Shown here piece after piece: positions 47,467-59,374 of a DNA stretch of 64,000 nt. Within the stretch, counting starts at the first letter, position 1; each line of letters opens with the position of its first letter. Under the pieces are notes generated by a model, which was not told the origin of the DNA, searched no databases, and saw only the letters and a list, made by a program, of their open reading frames with translations. This DNA comes from Vermamoeba vermiformis (Eukaryota > Tubulinea > Echinamoebida), in the NCBI GenBank assembly GCA_045837725.1, contig JBEWZL010000109.1, positions 62,001 through 126,000 on the forward strand, read 5' to 3'. Both the position numbers and the translations under genes were made by a program.

Positions 47467-48404
47467 TTATGCCAAAAATACAAGATTCAATCCGAGGTAC
47501 TCAAATCCTGAAGGATCTTTGTTCATGAAGTCAACCATTTCTTCTACGTGTATTTGGCCGTCACTATGAGAGAAAAGAAGGTAAGTTACTGCTTAAATAC
47601 TATTTAAACGGCTTGAAAAATTGTACATTTTAAAAATTGAATTTTGAAATACTTACTTATCGGTATCAATCTTCTCAAATACTTTCTCAGTAACTTTCTC
47701 GGGTGTATTTACTTCTTCCGCTACTTTTCCCTCAATTCCTAATTAAAGCAAGAAATTGGTTTAGTTTCAAATCCCATCTCCGCAATATTATCCCCGGCTT
47801 ACCTGGGTTATTCTTGAAAATCACTTCAATGGCATACTTGATATCTTTCTTGGTCAAAAAACTGTTCGAACAAGCTAGTTAGCCAGATCCGTAAGAGGAT
47901 TTTTACGTAATGTTTCGGAACGTACCCTTGTCCTGTTGTGTCGAGGCTGCGGAATGAAAATCGCAATCTAATAGAGAGGTAAGGTTAGTACCTATGCATG
48001 CCGAATAATGATCACAGCATTCGTTTAAATTCAGACGATATTTTAAGCCCGGTTCACATCTTGCTTGCGAACTGGGTCTCAAACCCGCCTAATGCGACTT
48101 ACTTGTCCTCGGGTTTCTCGCTGCTGCACATGGCCATGGCAAGAATGAATTCTTCAAAGTCAATAGTGCCGCTGCGGTCCTTGTCGAAGGCGTGGAACAG
48201 ATGTTCCAAAAAGTCGTCTGAAGCTTGATTGCTCGGCATGGCTTTCTTGCCAAACTCTTTAAATTGCGCTAAATCAATGCTTCCCGAGGGGAATTGGCGT
48301 TTAAACTTTCGGTATTCCCACATCAGCTCTTTACGATCTTGATGCGTTAGCTCTTGGAGCTTTTTGAGAGTTTCTTCGTCGTGGTGCGATATTTTTTGAC
48401 CCAT
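47467..48404 (-). CDS. Neuronal-calcium-sensor/recoverin-like EF-hand protein
   Basis: About 195 residues in five or six exons. The start MGQKISHHDEETLKKLQEL has Gly-2 and Ser-6, a good N-myristoylation site as in NCS proteins. A first EF-hand is degenerate. EF2 is canonical (HAFDKDRSGTIDFEEFILAM), EF3 reads LDTTGQGFLTKKDIKYAIEV, and EF4 is canonical (KIDTDKDGQIHVEEMVDFMN). The end is SGFEYLGLNLVFLA, similar to NCS-1/CBL-like C-termini. It probably moves to membranes on Ca2+ binding; targets are unknown. Calcineurin B is an alternative relative. Confidence 0.85.
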
Positions 48405-49050
48405 GGGTACAGCTTACGTGTTAATCGATTCAAAAATGATAAAAAGAAAGGAGTTTGATGGAAATAATTCGGCTATTTATCCTTTTCGGTCACATGGCCT
48501 GAAATATCTCCAAATTTCCCGATGTCCGCTTTCCGGCACCCGCCATTGGATGAAAACCACGTGGTCAGGCTCGGAACAAGCTCCGCTGTTCTTTAAAATT
48601 ATTTTGCCGAAGTCAAATATGGATCCGTTGGTATTGATCCGATGAAAGTTCGCCACTCTTTTATACTTTGCGACCGGACTGCTAACGAATTTTCCATTAT
48701 GACGCAATAATTAACCGGAGTTGCATTATGAGACGTTAATGGTTCGGAGTTAAGCTTTGAAGAGCATAACAGGCAAAGTTTATTGCTCGATCTAAAAATA
48801 AATCAATTGAAACAAATTGAATTAATTCGACAATCAAGTGGACAGTAGTCCCGGACAAGTAACGCCTATTTCGAATGCATTGTAATTGTTTTGGTCACGA
48901 TTAATTGCGTTGAACGTGCGAGCAAAAAAGCTAAACTAAATTGTCACAATAATTATCCGAAACATTGACAGAGATCCACGCTGGTAGTTTAAATGACTCA
49001 AAGAACCACTTATTATCATTAGAGCACCTATTTGTTGAAGTCATTAACGG
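48405..49050. promoter_or_regulatory. Divergent intergenic region between calcium-sensor and kinase genes
   Basis: 646 bp between divergent starts. A TATAAAAG sequence on the minus strand near 48655-48662 could be a TATA box for a minus transcript. A minus-strand frame through 48477-48700 (RVANFHRINTNGSIFDFGKI) lacks a usable ATG and is not called. No repeat was seen. Confidence 0.35.
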
Positions 49051-50883
49051 ATGCAGTCGTTTGTAAAGAACTCCCTGTTTGCTCTGTGGTCCAAGAATGC
49101 TTCGCCATCGATAAAATCAAATTTGATAGACCATTCAAACACGCATAAAGATATTGTAAGGCTCGAGGACTCGGCTGAGACTTCTCTTGGACCAAATCTG
49201 CCTGTAAATTTGACATCCAGGTACAAACAAGAGTTTTGCGAGGTGAAAAAATTGGGCAAAGGTAATTAGATTTTTTAGTAATTAAAATGAATTACTAATT
49301 GAATATCAAAAGGCGGCTTCGGATCTGTTTTTCAATGTCGGTAAGTTCATTAAGTTCAGTCCAAGAAAACTCGTTTATTGACTATCTAATAACAAGGAAC
49401 TTCCTCGATGGGACTGACTATGCTATTAAGAAGATTATACTAGGCTATTTCTCGAATAATGAAGTCAAAAGAATGCAAAATGGTGGTTCGATCCAGTTGT
49501 ACGCGGATCCAAAAACAAGCGTCGTATGTTTTTTGCCCTTTTAATATCCATAATATTCTAATGCTAAATATCATTTTCAGAAACTACGCGAAGCAAGAAT
49601 AATGTCTCTAATGAAGCACAGAAATATTGTCCGATATCACCAAGGTAGATCCAGCCTTGAGACTAAGCACTAAACCAGGTTCTAATAAATATCATACTAT
49701 AGCGTGGCTAGAATTTGAAGAGATTCCCACAGCGAAAGAGCTCGCGGAAGAAGATGAAGATGATTCCGGCGAAATCATCGAATCACATCCGCAACGCGAA
49801 CTAGACTCCGCGGAGGATGAGTCGAGTGTGAGGAGTTATAGCTACAACAATAGTATCAATAGCGAGTATTTTAACGACATGAGCGGGTTGAAGCCTTCAA
49901 GGAATTCAGTTTGGTCAAATCCACCACTTACGAACGACTTCGTTTCAAAATATCAGCTGACACTAGTAAGTTGTCAAATATATATTTATGGACCTCAGTA
50001 CTTATATGGTATTTAGTTCATTCAAATGCAACTCTGTCCGCAGTACACAATGAGTGAATGGTTACAAAAAAGAGCAGCGGTAGATCCGCAAGAGAACTTG
50101 GAGATATTGCATCAGTTATTATTAGGCGTGGAGCATATACATCGCAAAGGATTTATTCATCGCGATCTCAAGCCTGCAAATGTGTTTATCACGTTTAACA
50201 ATAGACGTGTCAAGGTTAAGATTGGTGACTTTGGCCTGTCAAAACAACTGATTGAGGACCAGTCGACGAGTGACGCACAAACAGCGCGTGCCGAGAGACG
50301 AAAAACAATTGCAAAGTCATTAGAAATTGAGAATTCTTTGGCGGAGTTGAATGATTCAAACACGCTGGCTCGCATGAGTACCAAGTCCTCACCTGATCAA
50401 CACGCTGCGCATACAGCTGGCGTGGGCACGTACTTGTATACTAGCCCTGGTGAGTACCTATTCCTATTTCTGATATTAGTTGATGTCTGTTTGTTGACAC
50501 GTGTCACTTCAGAGGTGTTGAAGAGCAGTCAGTACGATCAAAGTGCGGACATATTCTCAGTGGGCATCATCTTGCTAGAGCTCTACAACAAGTTCCAAAC
50601 TGACATGGAGCGTGCTGTGTCAATTGTAAATCTGCGCGACAAGTGTCAAGTGCCCTCATTGATGCACCAGCACTACGCAGCTGAGAGTGCGCTCGTGCTC
50701 GAAATGACGCACCCTCTGCCGCACTCGAGACCTTCGGCTAAAGAACTATTGAGTCACCCGATATTCGCGTCAATGAACGTCAATAAAGACGACACAATCA
50801 AGCAACAAGACGAGATCATCAAACAACTGCAACGACAGCTGTCAATGATGCAAGCTAATAATCCCAGCACTGAACAACACTGA
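49051..50883 (+). CDS. eIF2-alpha kinase family (HRI/PEK/GCN2-type) Ser/Thr kinase
   Basis: From MQSFVKNSLFALW the protein reaches the kinase lobe quickly: FCEVKKLGKG, GGFGSVFQC, DYAIKKIIL, then LREARIMSLMKHRNIVRYHQ and AWLEFEE, which is the eIF2-alpha-kinase form of the alpha-C region. A long acidic insert in the N-lobe (EEDEDDSGEIIESHPQ) is typical of this family. The C-lobe has FIQMQLCPQYTMSEWLQKRA, HRKGFIHRDLKPANVFITF, KVKIGDFGLSKQL, GVGTYLYTSPE, ADIFSVGIILLELYNKF and RPSAKELLSHPIF. It ends with a coiled-coil-like IKQQDEIIKQLQRQLSMMQ. There is no HisRS-like, RWD or transmembrane part, so it most resembles HRI in layout. It should phosphorylate eIF2-alpha under stress. Confidence 0.85.
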
Positions 50884-50949
50884 GCAGTGTAATTGTAAAA
50901 AATGTAAAATAAAAACGGAAATCCATCGCAAATTCAAAATTTATTGTCT

Positions 50950-51870
50950 TTAGACAGATCCGCTCTTCGGCTCAAATTCACTCGGCTCATTGATGATAGG
51001 CCTAGTCTCATCGAGGATTTCCTCGTGATGACTGCCCGTGCACCGCTCGAGGCCAAAGATTTCAAAGTAGTACAAGTAGGCCAGACCCACCAAGTCAATT
51101 GCCAGCGACACCAGCTTGATGAGCTCGTACACTTCTCCTGGTGAAAATCCGCGGTGGTGCGAATAGACAAAGATTTCGAGTGCTGTCAGAATGCCGAGTG
51201 GAATAGCTGCACAGAGGACGTCAATGGACAAAAAGGCTTCAATGTACTGAATGCTGTACTCGACTTGATTCGTGATCTTTTTGTGCTTCACTGCGCTGAT
51301 AATAATCTTCACGAGCAATACCACACGCATTACGGCCATGACGAGCTTCCACGCGATGATCATTACAATTGCCAATAAGCCATCTCCGTGGCCAGTGCTA
51401 GTTTTCTTCTTGCCACTCTTTATACGCTCTGCTGCTTCTTGTTTAGTTTCCAAGCCCATTGCAGTGTAGAAGATGATTATGCCAGGCAGACCTGTCGCGA
51501 GCGTAATGATTAATCGGCTCAGGAATAAATTCCTCTCGATCTCGTTTTCAAAATCCATTCCAACGTTTTTAGTAATATACATGACCAATATTTTGCCTAG
51601 TATCCATACATCTGCTGCCAAGTCCGCTAAGCTGCCTAAATTAATTAGGAACAGCAGGATGATCCACAAAATTGGAACGTGGTGTTTAATGACGCCAAAG
51701 AGAAAGCAAAGCGGGATTAATACGCTAATAGCGATAATCCAAACAGCTGACTCGATTAAAAAAGGTAAGCTGATTATTGCCATGAACACAATCAGCACTT
51801 TGGATGCGCGAGTGAAACCGCGCCATGTGTCTCCTAATCCTCTCCTAAATTTGATGAAGTCTGCATCCAA
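50950..51870 (-). CDS. Multipass membrane protein of unknown family
   Basis: A single exon encodes 306 residues. Hydrophobic segments include KVLIVFMAIISLPFLIESAV, WIIAISVLIPLCFLFGVI, VPILWIILLFLINLGSLADL, LFLSRLIITLATGLPGIIIF, GLLAIVMIIAWKLVMAVM, AFLSIDVLCAAIPLGILTAL and LIKLVSLAIDLVGLAYLYYF, so six to eight membrane passes are likely. The C-terminus is polar and acidic (EEILDETRPIINEPSEFEP). There is no signal peptide. I do not recognise the family. The lack of introns over 900 bp sets it apart from most neighbours. Confidence 0.75.
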   Translation of the reverse strand: MDADFIKFRRGLGDTWRGFTRASKVLIVFMAIISLPFLIESAVWIIAISVLIPLCFLFGVIKHHVPILWIILLFLINLGSLADLAADVWILGKILVMYITKNVGMDFENEIERNLFLSRLIITLATGLPGIIIFYTAMGLETKQEAAERIKSGKKKTSTGHGDGLLAIVMIIAWKLVMAVMRVVLLVKIIISAVKHKKITNQVEYSIQYIEAFLSIDVLCAAIPLGILTALEIFVYSHHRGFSPGEVYELIKLVSLAIDLVGLAYLYYFEIFGLERCTGSHHEEILDETRPIINEPSEFEPKSGSV

Positions 51871-51978
51871 TGCTTTGTGTCATTTGATGTGTTGGCGATT
51901 GAAACTACCAGCAATATCCGAAGGGATAAAAAGCGTCCTCCGAATTTCGTTTTCCCGTTTTTTTTCACATTTAACTGT

Positions 51979-52453
51979 CACTACGGGAAAAAAGCAACCC
52001 AAAAAAGAACCACCACGCAAAGGAAAAAAAAAGGACAAGCGTTTGTGGTTGTGAGGTAGGGGGGAAGAGGGGGGCCCAGCCATGAGTAAAGGAGATGTTT
52101 CAGTAGGGGGAGGGGGGGGAGCGTTGAGGATTTTGTTAAATATGTATAGTATCAAAATATAAAATATCAAAAGTCCGACGAAGATATACCGTTTTGATTC
52201 GGAGTAATATAGTTTATAATATTTGGCCCCCGCCCGGAGTCAAAAAATGCAGAAAATTAAAATTTTCTGTGTTTTTTTTTTGTTATCAATAAAATTTTTA
52301 ACGCGGGGCGGCGGCGTTTCCTCGTTTTCCAGCCCCTTTCTGCCATGGTCCTGTTTGTAGTTGATTTAAAGGAAAAATTGCTTTTATTTTTGCCTTTTCC
52401 GAAAAAAGTAGGTGCCGATTTTGCTTTTAAAGGCTCATTTTTTTCCCGTAGTG
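51979..52453. mobile_element. Candidate non-autonomous CACTA-type DNA transposon (475 bp)
   Basis: The ends are 15-bp inverted repeats: CACTACGGGAAAAAA at 51979-51993 and its exact complement at 52439-52453. CACTA/EnSpm elements begin with CACTA followed by A-rich sequence. The two bases outside each end are GT, a possible short target duplication. Inside, the sequence is unlike its neighbours: long A and T homopolymers, G-runs and a GGGGCGGCGGCG stretch. No transposase frame is present, so it would be a MITE-like derivative. It lies in the region between the membrane-protein and MGRN1-like genes. A chance 15-bp match is unlikely but not excluded. Confidence 0.5.
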
Positions 52454-52579
52454 GTTCTGGGCCACTTTCCGTGTCATAACAATACGTATCGTGTCTTATA
52501 CGGCTAGCCAAAGTAGCTATTTATTATCAAATCCAATAACTATTTACAAATTTAAACAGCGCTAATCAAAAATATATTT

Positions 52580-54270
52580 TTACAATTCTTCAATCATTGC
52601 GTCCTCAGGCACTCCATTGTTATTGTTAGTATTATTAGTATTGTCGTGCTTATTCTTGTTTTTCTTCGAGCTCTTGGTCAAGATCTGCTCCTCTTCCTCC
52701 TCCTCTTCGTCAACGAGATTAGGGACTTGCTTATTATCGGAGACACCGCGCTGCGATACTTCAATCTTCAGCAAGGCACGCACAGCTGTGAAATGATAGT
52801 TAAGGAATCAGAGGGTCATAGTCAAGGTACATTAAGTGCCACAAAAGCGTGTTGCAAAAAAAAAGGATACGTCCACGACAGATCGGACACTTGTTGGACT
52901 GATAACGCAACGTCTCTGCGCACTCATTGCAGAGGCACAAGTGACGACACGGGATCACGACTGAGTTGCGCGGGGCACTCAGACAAATAACACATTCTTC
53001 CGCGGGGTTCGTGTTGCCGAACTTGAGCTGTTCAATGCCGTAAATGTCGTGCACTACGTAGAAGGCGCCGTTGTACTGCACGATGAATTTGACAGTTAGT
53101 GACACGAAGTTCACGCTCGCACAGCTGTTACGTACCAAGATCTTTTGTTTGTACACTTTCAAGTCGACGTTGTTCTCGCCTGCCTTGACAATGCTCGCGT
53201 ACGTGATTTGCGTTGTGATCTTTTTCTCTTTGTTGTTCTCGGCGGCTATTAATAGACTCGTGAGTATACTGCCGTTTCAGGTACCAGTGTCACTTACGGT
53301 GTGTCGCTTCAATGAGCAGCACAACTGGGTGAATTTCTTCGTCGGCTTTGAAAGACCAGTCCTCCTCCTTGAACTGCGTCAAGTCCAAGTGATTGACAGC
53401 GGTGGTCGTGTACGTTTGGTTCAGTCCGCGGGGTTGTGGCTGTTTCGACTGCTCTTGCACGTCTAACATGGAGCGGTACCTTTATGAGGTCATACACGCG
53501 TTAATTTATGTCACATACGCCATGACACGAGTCACGGTATTAATTCCGGTATATTAAATTCAAATAATCTTATATTTCAAACTTACGATACTGATTTTCT
53601 GTCTTGATCCAAGATCTCCTTCGCCAAATAAAATATGCGAATAACGCATTCTTCTGTACAATCAAAATTGAAGGAAATATTATATACACCTAAATGAATA
53701 TGATCATTAGCGCATGTATGAAATTAACTCCGTTTGATGACGAATTGTTGGAAAGGGATCGATCTGGTACTCTGCGCATGTATTCGGGCAATTACCTTTT
53801 TCTTCCGTTGCGGTTAATTTAATAGTATTTTTGTGAATATTGACAGGGGATTTGATGCTAACAGTGTGGTTTAAAGGCGGAGTTAGATTTTGAAGGGTTT
53901 GGAGCGGCGCTTGCAAAACGCTCAAATCTGTTTGTATAATATTATAATTAATTTATAATCATTATAATTATTTTTCGGGTCATTATACTGCTAATAATAA
54001 TTGCAAATAATTATTCAATTTCGGATGTGTCACGCGCTTACTTGGAATAAAATCGTCTTCGCTGACTCTATCTGTGCCTAAGAAGAATTGGGGACCGAAT
54101 ATAAAATTAATATTGGGCTGATTTTCGTCCGCGCTCTGTCTATTCGGTTGTGGGACTGCAGGTGGACCTTGCTCGAGATCATTGTCCTCTTGCGGGTCTT
54201 GATTGGAGTCTGTATGGTGCAAGGGATCACCCTCTTGCGGGGATACATATTCACTTTGTCTGTTGCCCAT
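52580..54270 (-). CDS. MGRN1/LOG2-type RING E3 ubiquitin ligase
   Basis: The start MGNRQSEYVSPQEGDP has a consensus N-myristoylation glycine, as in mahogunin (MGRN1) and plant LOG2. A DAR2-like substrate-binding domain follows (VSIKSPVNIHKNTIKLTATE, NFDCTEECVIRIFYLAKEI, LDLTQFKEEDWSF, DEEIHPVVLLIEAT, YNGAFYVVHDIYGIEQLKF). The C3HC4 RING is complete: AEECVICLSAPRNSVVIPC, RHLCLCNECAETLRYQSNKC and PICRGR. ALLKIEVSQRGV then an acidic and Asn-rich tail end the protein. MGRN1 ubiquitinates endosomal and membrane targets such as TSG101. About 480 residues. Confidence 0.88.
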
Positions 54271-54427
54271 TCGTGTGTTTCAGGTCCGATCAGAAAAATA
54301 AATGCAATTTTACGATTTGTGCAAATAAACTACCACGGGCACGTGTCTTGTGAATATATTATATACCCCTAAAATAGCTGCATGTAACATACGGTATGCA
54401 CAGGTGTAAAAGTAACAGTTGAGGAGT

Positions 54428-57400
54428 TTATTTCTTGGCAGTCTTGGCGAGTACTTGCCAGAGCTGGTTCATCTCCGCTGAATCTTGTTTGCGACGCGCA
54501 ACATAGCGCACAGTGTTGTTGAGCCACGCTTGATCGAACTGCGACTTGTCGACAAAGTTGAGCAAGTTGTTCACGAGACCTAGGATCTTCGGTGTGACAT
54601 TGGTGAGGACAATGGCGTGATTGATGAACTCGAGGGTGACACGTGCCAATTTACTCCTCACGGCAGGGTCGTTGACTTGCTTCAACTTGCCGAGCACTTC
54701 GAGGGTCTCGCGGATGACTGAGTCAGTGAGCTCTTGCATCTCTTTCTTAAAGTCTGTAGTGCCGCCGAACAGCTCGTCATTGCCCTCGACCTTGGGGTAG
54801 TGATACGGCAACTTGCGCTGTGCCTGTGCCGCGAGATAGGACAGAATGGCAATGTTGATTTCAGCGCGTGCTGAGCTAGTCAAGTCCCATTGATACTCGC
54901 CGAGGACTTTGCGCAGACCATTCACCAAGTAAAAAGCACCGATCTCAGGGTGACCGGGCATAGCGACCAAGCCTGAAATGAAGTACTTGACGAAGTTGAC
55001 CAGATCTGCCTCGGTAGCTTTTTGTTTCTTGTTCTCAGCTTCAATGAACTGCGGTACCTCTTGAATGAGTGTGATCGCAGCTTTGAACATCGATTCAGCT
55101 TGCGGCAAGGATTGGTTAACTGAAGCGAATATTAGACACGTGCTTGATGAATAATACACGCTCTACATACCCAAAGCAGCTTGTCCAGCCAACATGTACA
55201 AATACAACCGCTCGAAAGCATCGTCAAGTGAAGGGATTGAGATGTATGCATAAGCAATGCAAGCCTATTGGGAGGATTAATAAGGATTTATTTACGTGCT
55301 AAGCAGCGCCGAATACTTACGCGAACAAAAGACGAGGTCTCCTTAGTGTGCTTGCCCTTGACAATCTTCAGTGTGGTAACGGCGAGACTGCACACGCACT
55401 TGGCCAAGTAACTCTTAACTGCATCTAAATTGACAAAAGAGCTGCGGCATTCGCTGTAAAAGTTGAGTTGTTTCTCAACATCACGGCCAAAGTTGACCTG
55501 TAATGCCAAAGTTAGTATCATATTATATCTGCCTAGTGTCACGTACCTTTGAAATGAATGAATTGATCAACCGTGAAATTTGTCGAACATCGTCAGCAAA
55601 GCTCAGGGCGTTGATAGAGTTGTGCACAACTTTAGCGAGACCAAACATCGTGTTGATGGTGATAGTGTCTGAGACAGGTTCCTTGAGCTTGGCGAATGTC
55701 TCGAGGATGGCCTTGTTGACTTCAATTTGAGTGCTGCCGCGGAACAAATCGAGGAGCGGAATGAAGTTGTCCATGGCAAACAACTTGTTGAAGTCCATGT
55801 AATAGGACAAGATCTTTTGCACGATAGATTGAAGCTGTTGTTGAACTTCGGTGAACTTTCTGTCGACATTGAGGTGCTTGATAATGTCACCCAACAAAAT
55901 GTTTGTTTCTCTCGGCTGTGCGAATGTTAGAACAGAAGTACAAAGGAGTCAATAAGTACGTACCGAGAGGTGCTTGAGAGGGAACTCGATGAATACTTCA
56001 GCTACGGAGATGTAAGGCGTGATTTCCTCCATCTTCGTGACATCTTTCCACACTTCATTCAAAATCTTCAAGCGCACATCTTCTGCTGGTGTGCCGAGTG
56101 TCAAGTTCACACCGAGTGTGCGGTACAATTCGTGCTACACATTGTTAGTAATGCACCAAAGTCATGTGCACAGCGATTGAACTTACGCGAGGGAATGTCT
56201 CAACGTCAGCCTGTTTGATAAATTCAATAATGTTCGTGGCATTGGCGCAAATGTACCGAGGAGGGAACTCAGCGAGAATGGCGTTGAGCAGAATGCCGTT
56301 CTTGCTCTCTTTGTACTTGTCCAAAATTTGTTTCAACAACGACTCGGGGGCTTTGAATGCGAGGCAATGCAACAGCCAATCGAGTGCCGGTGTGAACAAG
56401 TCCAAGTACTGCAACTTGGTCAATCCTCGGCGTGAAATTTCTTTCTGCATCTTCTCAGTATCGAATGTCTAAAAAACCGGTATTAGCCAGTGTCATGTTT
56501 GCACTTAGTGACTTACGCTTTGATACATCATCAGGTCTTGGAAGGCAGTGTTCAAGTGCACTTTGAAGTTTGGTTCGACTTCTTGAGCCTTTCTGGCGAT
56601 GTAAGCTTGAGCAAATGTGGCAGCCAGAGGGTCAGCTGAGTTAACATTAGCAACGTTGTGTTATAATGAATAGCGTTGTGCTTACCAATGCCGCGAACCA
56701 TTCGACTCAACTTCTTAATCGTGTCTTGATACACATCATTTTCAATGAATCTGTAGCAGCTCAACAATGCAGCCTCGCAATAACTAAATAACAATTAGTA
56801 TTACTGCATGGTAACATCTAGCCAATGATAAGTGACGTACATTCGAGGCACGAGCTCTCTGATCGAATAAATCTTGTAAAACCAGTTCTTGCACAATTCT
56901 TTCGCTCCATCACCAACATCTTCAGCACGGAAATTCTCTGAGCATAGTAGTGTTAGACGCCATTCAAGTCCATTACATTGATAGACGCGTGTTCGTACCT
57001 TTCAAGGGAATAGGTGTGTCACCGTCGTAAATCGTTGATCTCTTGCGCAAACGATCGAACACCAAACGACCGAAGGTGTCTAAAATCTCAGTGATCAACA
57101 CGAACTTGCTCGGGAAGAATTGAGGCACTTCAACAGTGTCGCCCAACATTTTTGAGAGCTAAAAATGTCACGTTAGTGACACGTGATACTTCGACGGGAG
57201 CGGGTCCAAAGTGCTATTTTGACACGTTGTATGCGCGTACCTTGATGGCAGTTTTCAATGACTTGACACGCTTTTCAGTCTCCCACGTCTCAATCAAATC
57301 CTTGTGGAAGTTATCAATGCCCTTCACGTAATCAGCTTGCGTCACTTTCAACATTTTTGTTTCCTCGTCATCTTGATCCAATTGTTCCAGACGATGTTTG

Positions 57401-58135
57401 ACCTTATCGACCGGCATATTAACTATTACATAATTTTTAGCAATTATTTTTGATAGAATGAAGTTAAGATTGCCGATCAGAGTTTTCGTACGAAATTTTT
57501 TAATGCAATTTGAAATTAAGTATAATTACCTTTAGGAGCAACATCTTCTACGAAAGCACTAAATTTAATTAATTAAGGAAAATTTAATTGTAATGGAAAG
57601 ATACGGCGTTGCGTAATTACCAAATAATTAAATATCTGGTAATGTAAATTAATATTATAATAAAGGATACGGAATAATAATCTGCTCAGTAGTGGTGTAT
57701 TTTTGTAAAATAGGTGCCTTTCTCGATGACCAAGGTGAGAAGAAATTTTCGGGATCTTGATTCGTTTCATAAGGGTCAATTGGACGTGTTTGTGCTGCAA
57801 TACTAGGTGATGATGGAATTTTTGTGAGTGGATTTTCTATAGAACTGGACGCTCTTAATGGATCTGAAGCTCGCAAAGGATCAACAACAGTTGATGGAGC
57901 AATAGTGCGAGGTTGTGGTGCAGCAACTGCTTTGGGCAGCGCAGGGCCTGTGAATCGCAATGGATTTTGATCAATAGGCACTGCTGCTGAGCGCATTACA
58001 AGCTCTTGAGCTTCTTTGTCGTAATCCCGACTGCGCGGAACCCTTTTACAACATGTTAATATCTACTCGTGACATGTATAACTATATTATATAGTCTATC
58101 ATTTGTACGTACCACTCGTACGTTGTCTCGCTCAT
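54428..58135 (-). CDS. VPS35L: VPS35L, Retriever complex scaffold subunit
   Basis: About 17 exons join from MSETTYEW to LAKTAKK. The match to human VPS35L (C16orf62) is end to end: an unstructured N-terminus with [15 protein letters not shown] and [20 protein letters not shown], then [151 protein letters not shown] and [23 protein letters not shown]35L with VPS26C and VPS29 forms Retriever, which with the CCC complex recycles membrane cargo from endosomes. It is not retromer VPS35. About 880 residues. Confidence 0.93.
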
Positions 58136-58225
58136 TGTTGACTTTGATAAACTAAATTTCATTTTTTTGACTCTTCTATTACACTGCCACAAGGAGCAAC
58201 AGTAATTAATAGTATACTATTCATT

Positions 58226-59374
58226 ATGTTACAAAGATCATTTGCAAGCATATTACGCCGAGTACCAAGAACTGGATTGTCGTTCAAGGTAAAAATTACC
58301 CTGGATCTATTGAAGCGGGTTTTGAAAAATTAATTGAAACACAATAATGATGAATATATTAGACAAGTACATCGGCGACATTATTTTCAACGGCGAAAAA
58401 TAAAACAAAAATCGTGGATCGCAAAAACACTTCGATCACTTCTTTCAGCAATACATGCCAAGCGAGAATAGCGACAAGATTATACACTACCGACAAACAA
58501 ACGCCTGAAAACTCCATAGATCATATTGAAAAGGAAACAATAGAAGCTGCTGGTCAGCTCGATCACGAATCCATGGTGGAGTTCAATGGTGAGCTTACTC
58601 ATAATTATATTCTCGCCTATTAACAACTGTATTCAGATTTAACTAACTGGGTGCAACATTTCTATGCAAATAAGAACGAAGCCAATGAGTTATTCAGAAA
58701 CATCGTGAAGATCATGGCCAACAACCAGTACTCGACTTTTAAATCGTTCTTGCACGGCTCACTTATAGGAGTGCTATTAGCGGCCATGTGCGAGAAGGGT
58801 GAGAACTTCCCGGGCTGGAAGAAAGTGCGCGACAACTTTGACAAGATTCCTAAAGACACGCAAGCTGCTTTTTACGCCGCAGCCAAGCTGAATGAACAAC
58901 TGTTTGAGGGCATTCCAGACAAGGCGCGTGTCACGTTCAATGCAGTGCTTAATCTCGACACAATCTCGCTGCCTTTGCACATCAGGATACAGCTCAACAA
59001 GGGCTTCTTTTTCTACACTGGCGACACGTTGTTTTTGGATCGCATGATGGACTATTATCAGGACTGGATGGCAGAGGCCACGAAGAACAAAGGCACAGTG
59101 GCCAAGTCGAGTGAAGAGGCTATGGATGACTCGCAATTCACCGTCGCGGATGTACTTCACGATCTGGAGCTGACTTCAGTACGTCATATTGTTAATCATA
59201 CTAGACACTGTTCTAACCGCACTATAGTATTCTTTAGTCTCCGACCACCCACACATTCGCAAGTTTATGTTCAAGGTTATTGAAGACCCCGAGATCCACC
59301 AAGCACTTCGCGACGTAGTAGAAGAACAAATGAAAACGGCCGCGCAACACTTGAACGAGATGGGCAAAGAGTAG
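58226..59374 (+). CDS. Mitochondrial-targeted helical protein of unknown function
   Basis: The start MLQRSFASILRRVPRTGLSF is a strong mitochondrial presequence: Arg-rich, amphipathic, no acids. After further Ser/Thr-rich sequence the body is helical and soluble: DLTNWVQHFYANKNEANELF, HGSLIGVLLAAMCEKGENF, KVRDNFDKIPKDTQAAFYAA, LHIRIQLNKGFFFYTGDTLF and LDRMMDYYQDWMAEATKNKG. The last exon ends AAQHLNEMGKE. About 330 residues. No known domain was recognised. Its start lies only 90 bp from the divergent VPS35L start. Confidence 0.75.

Noticed and set aside
48477-48707. A minus-strand gene in the calcium-sensor/kinase intergenic region
   Set aside because: The frame lacks an in-frame ATG and has no supporting splice signals or family match.
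51880-52170. A minus-strand Pro-rich protein upstream of the membrane-protein gene
   Set aside because: The Pro-run is simply the complement of G-runs inside the candidate transposon; composition explains it.
54428-58135. Retromer subunit VPS35
   Set aside because: The N-terminal PWSSRK...YTTTE block and the C-terminal sequence match VPS35L of Retriever rather than VPS35.
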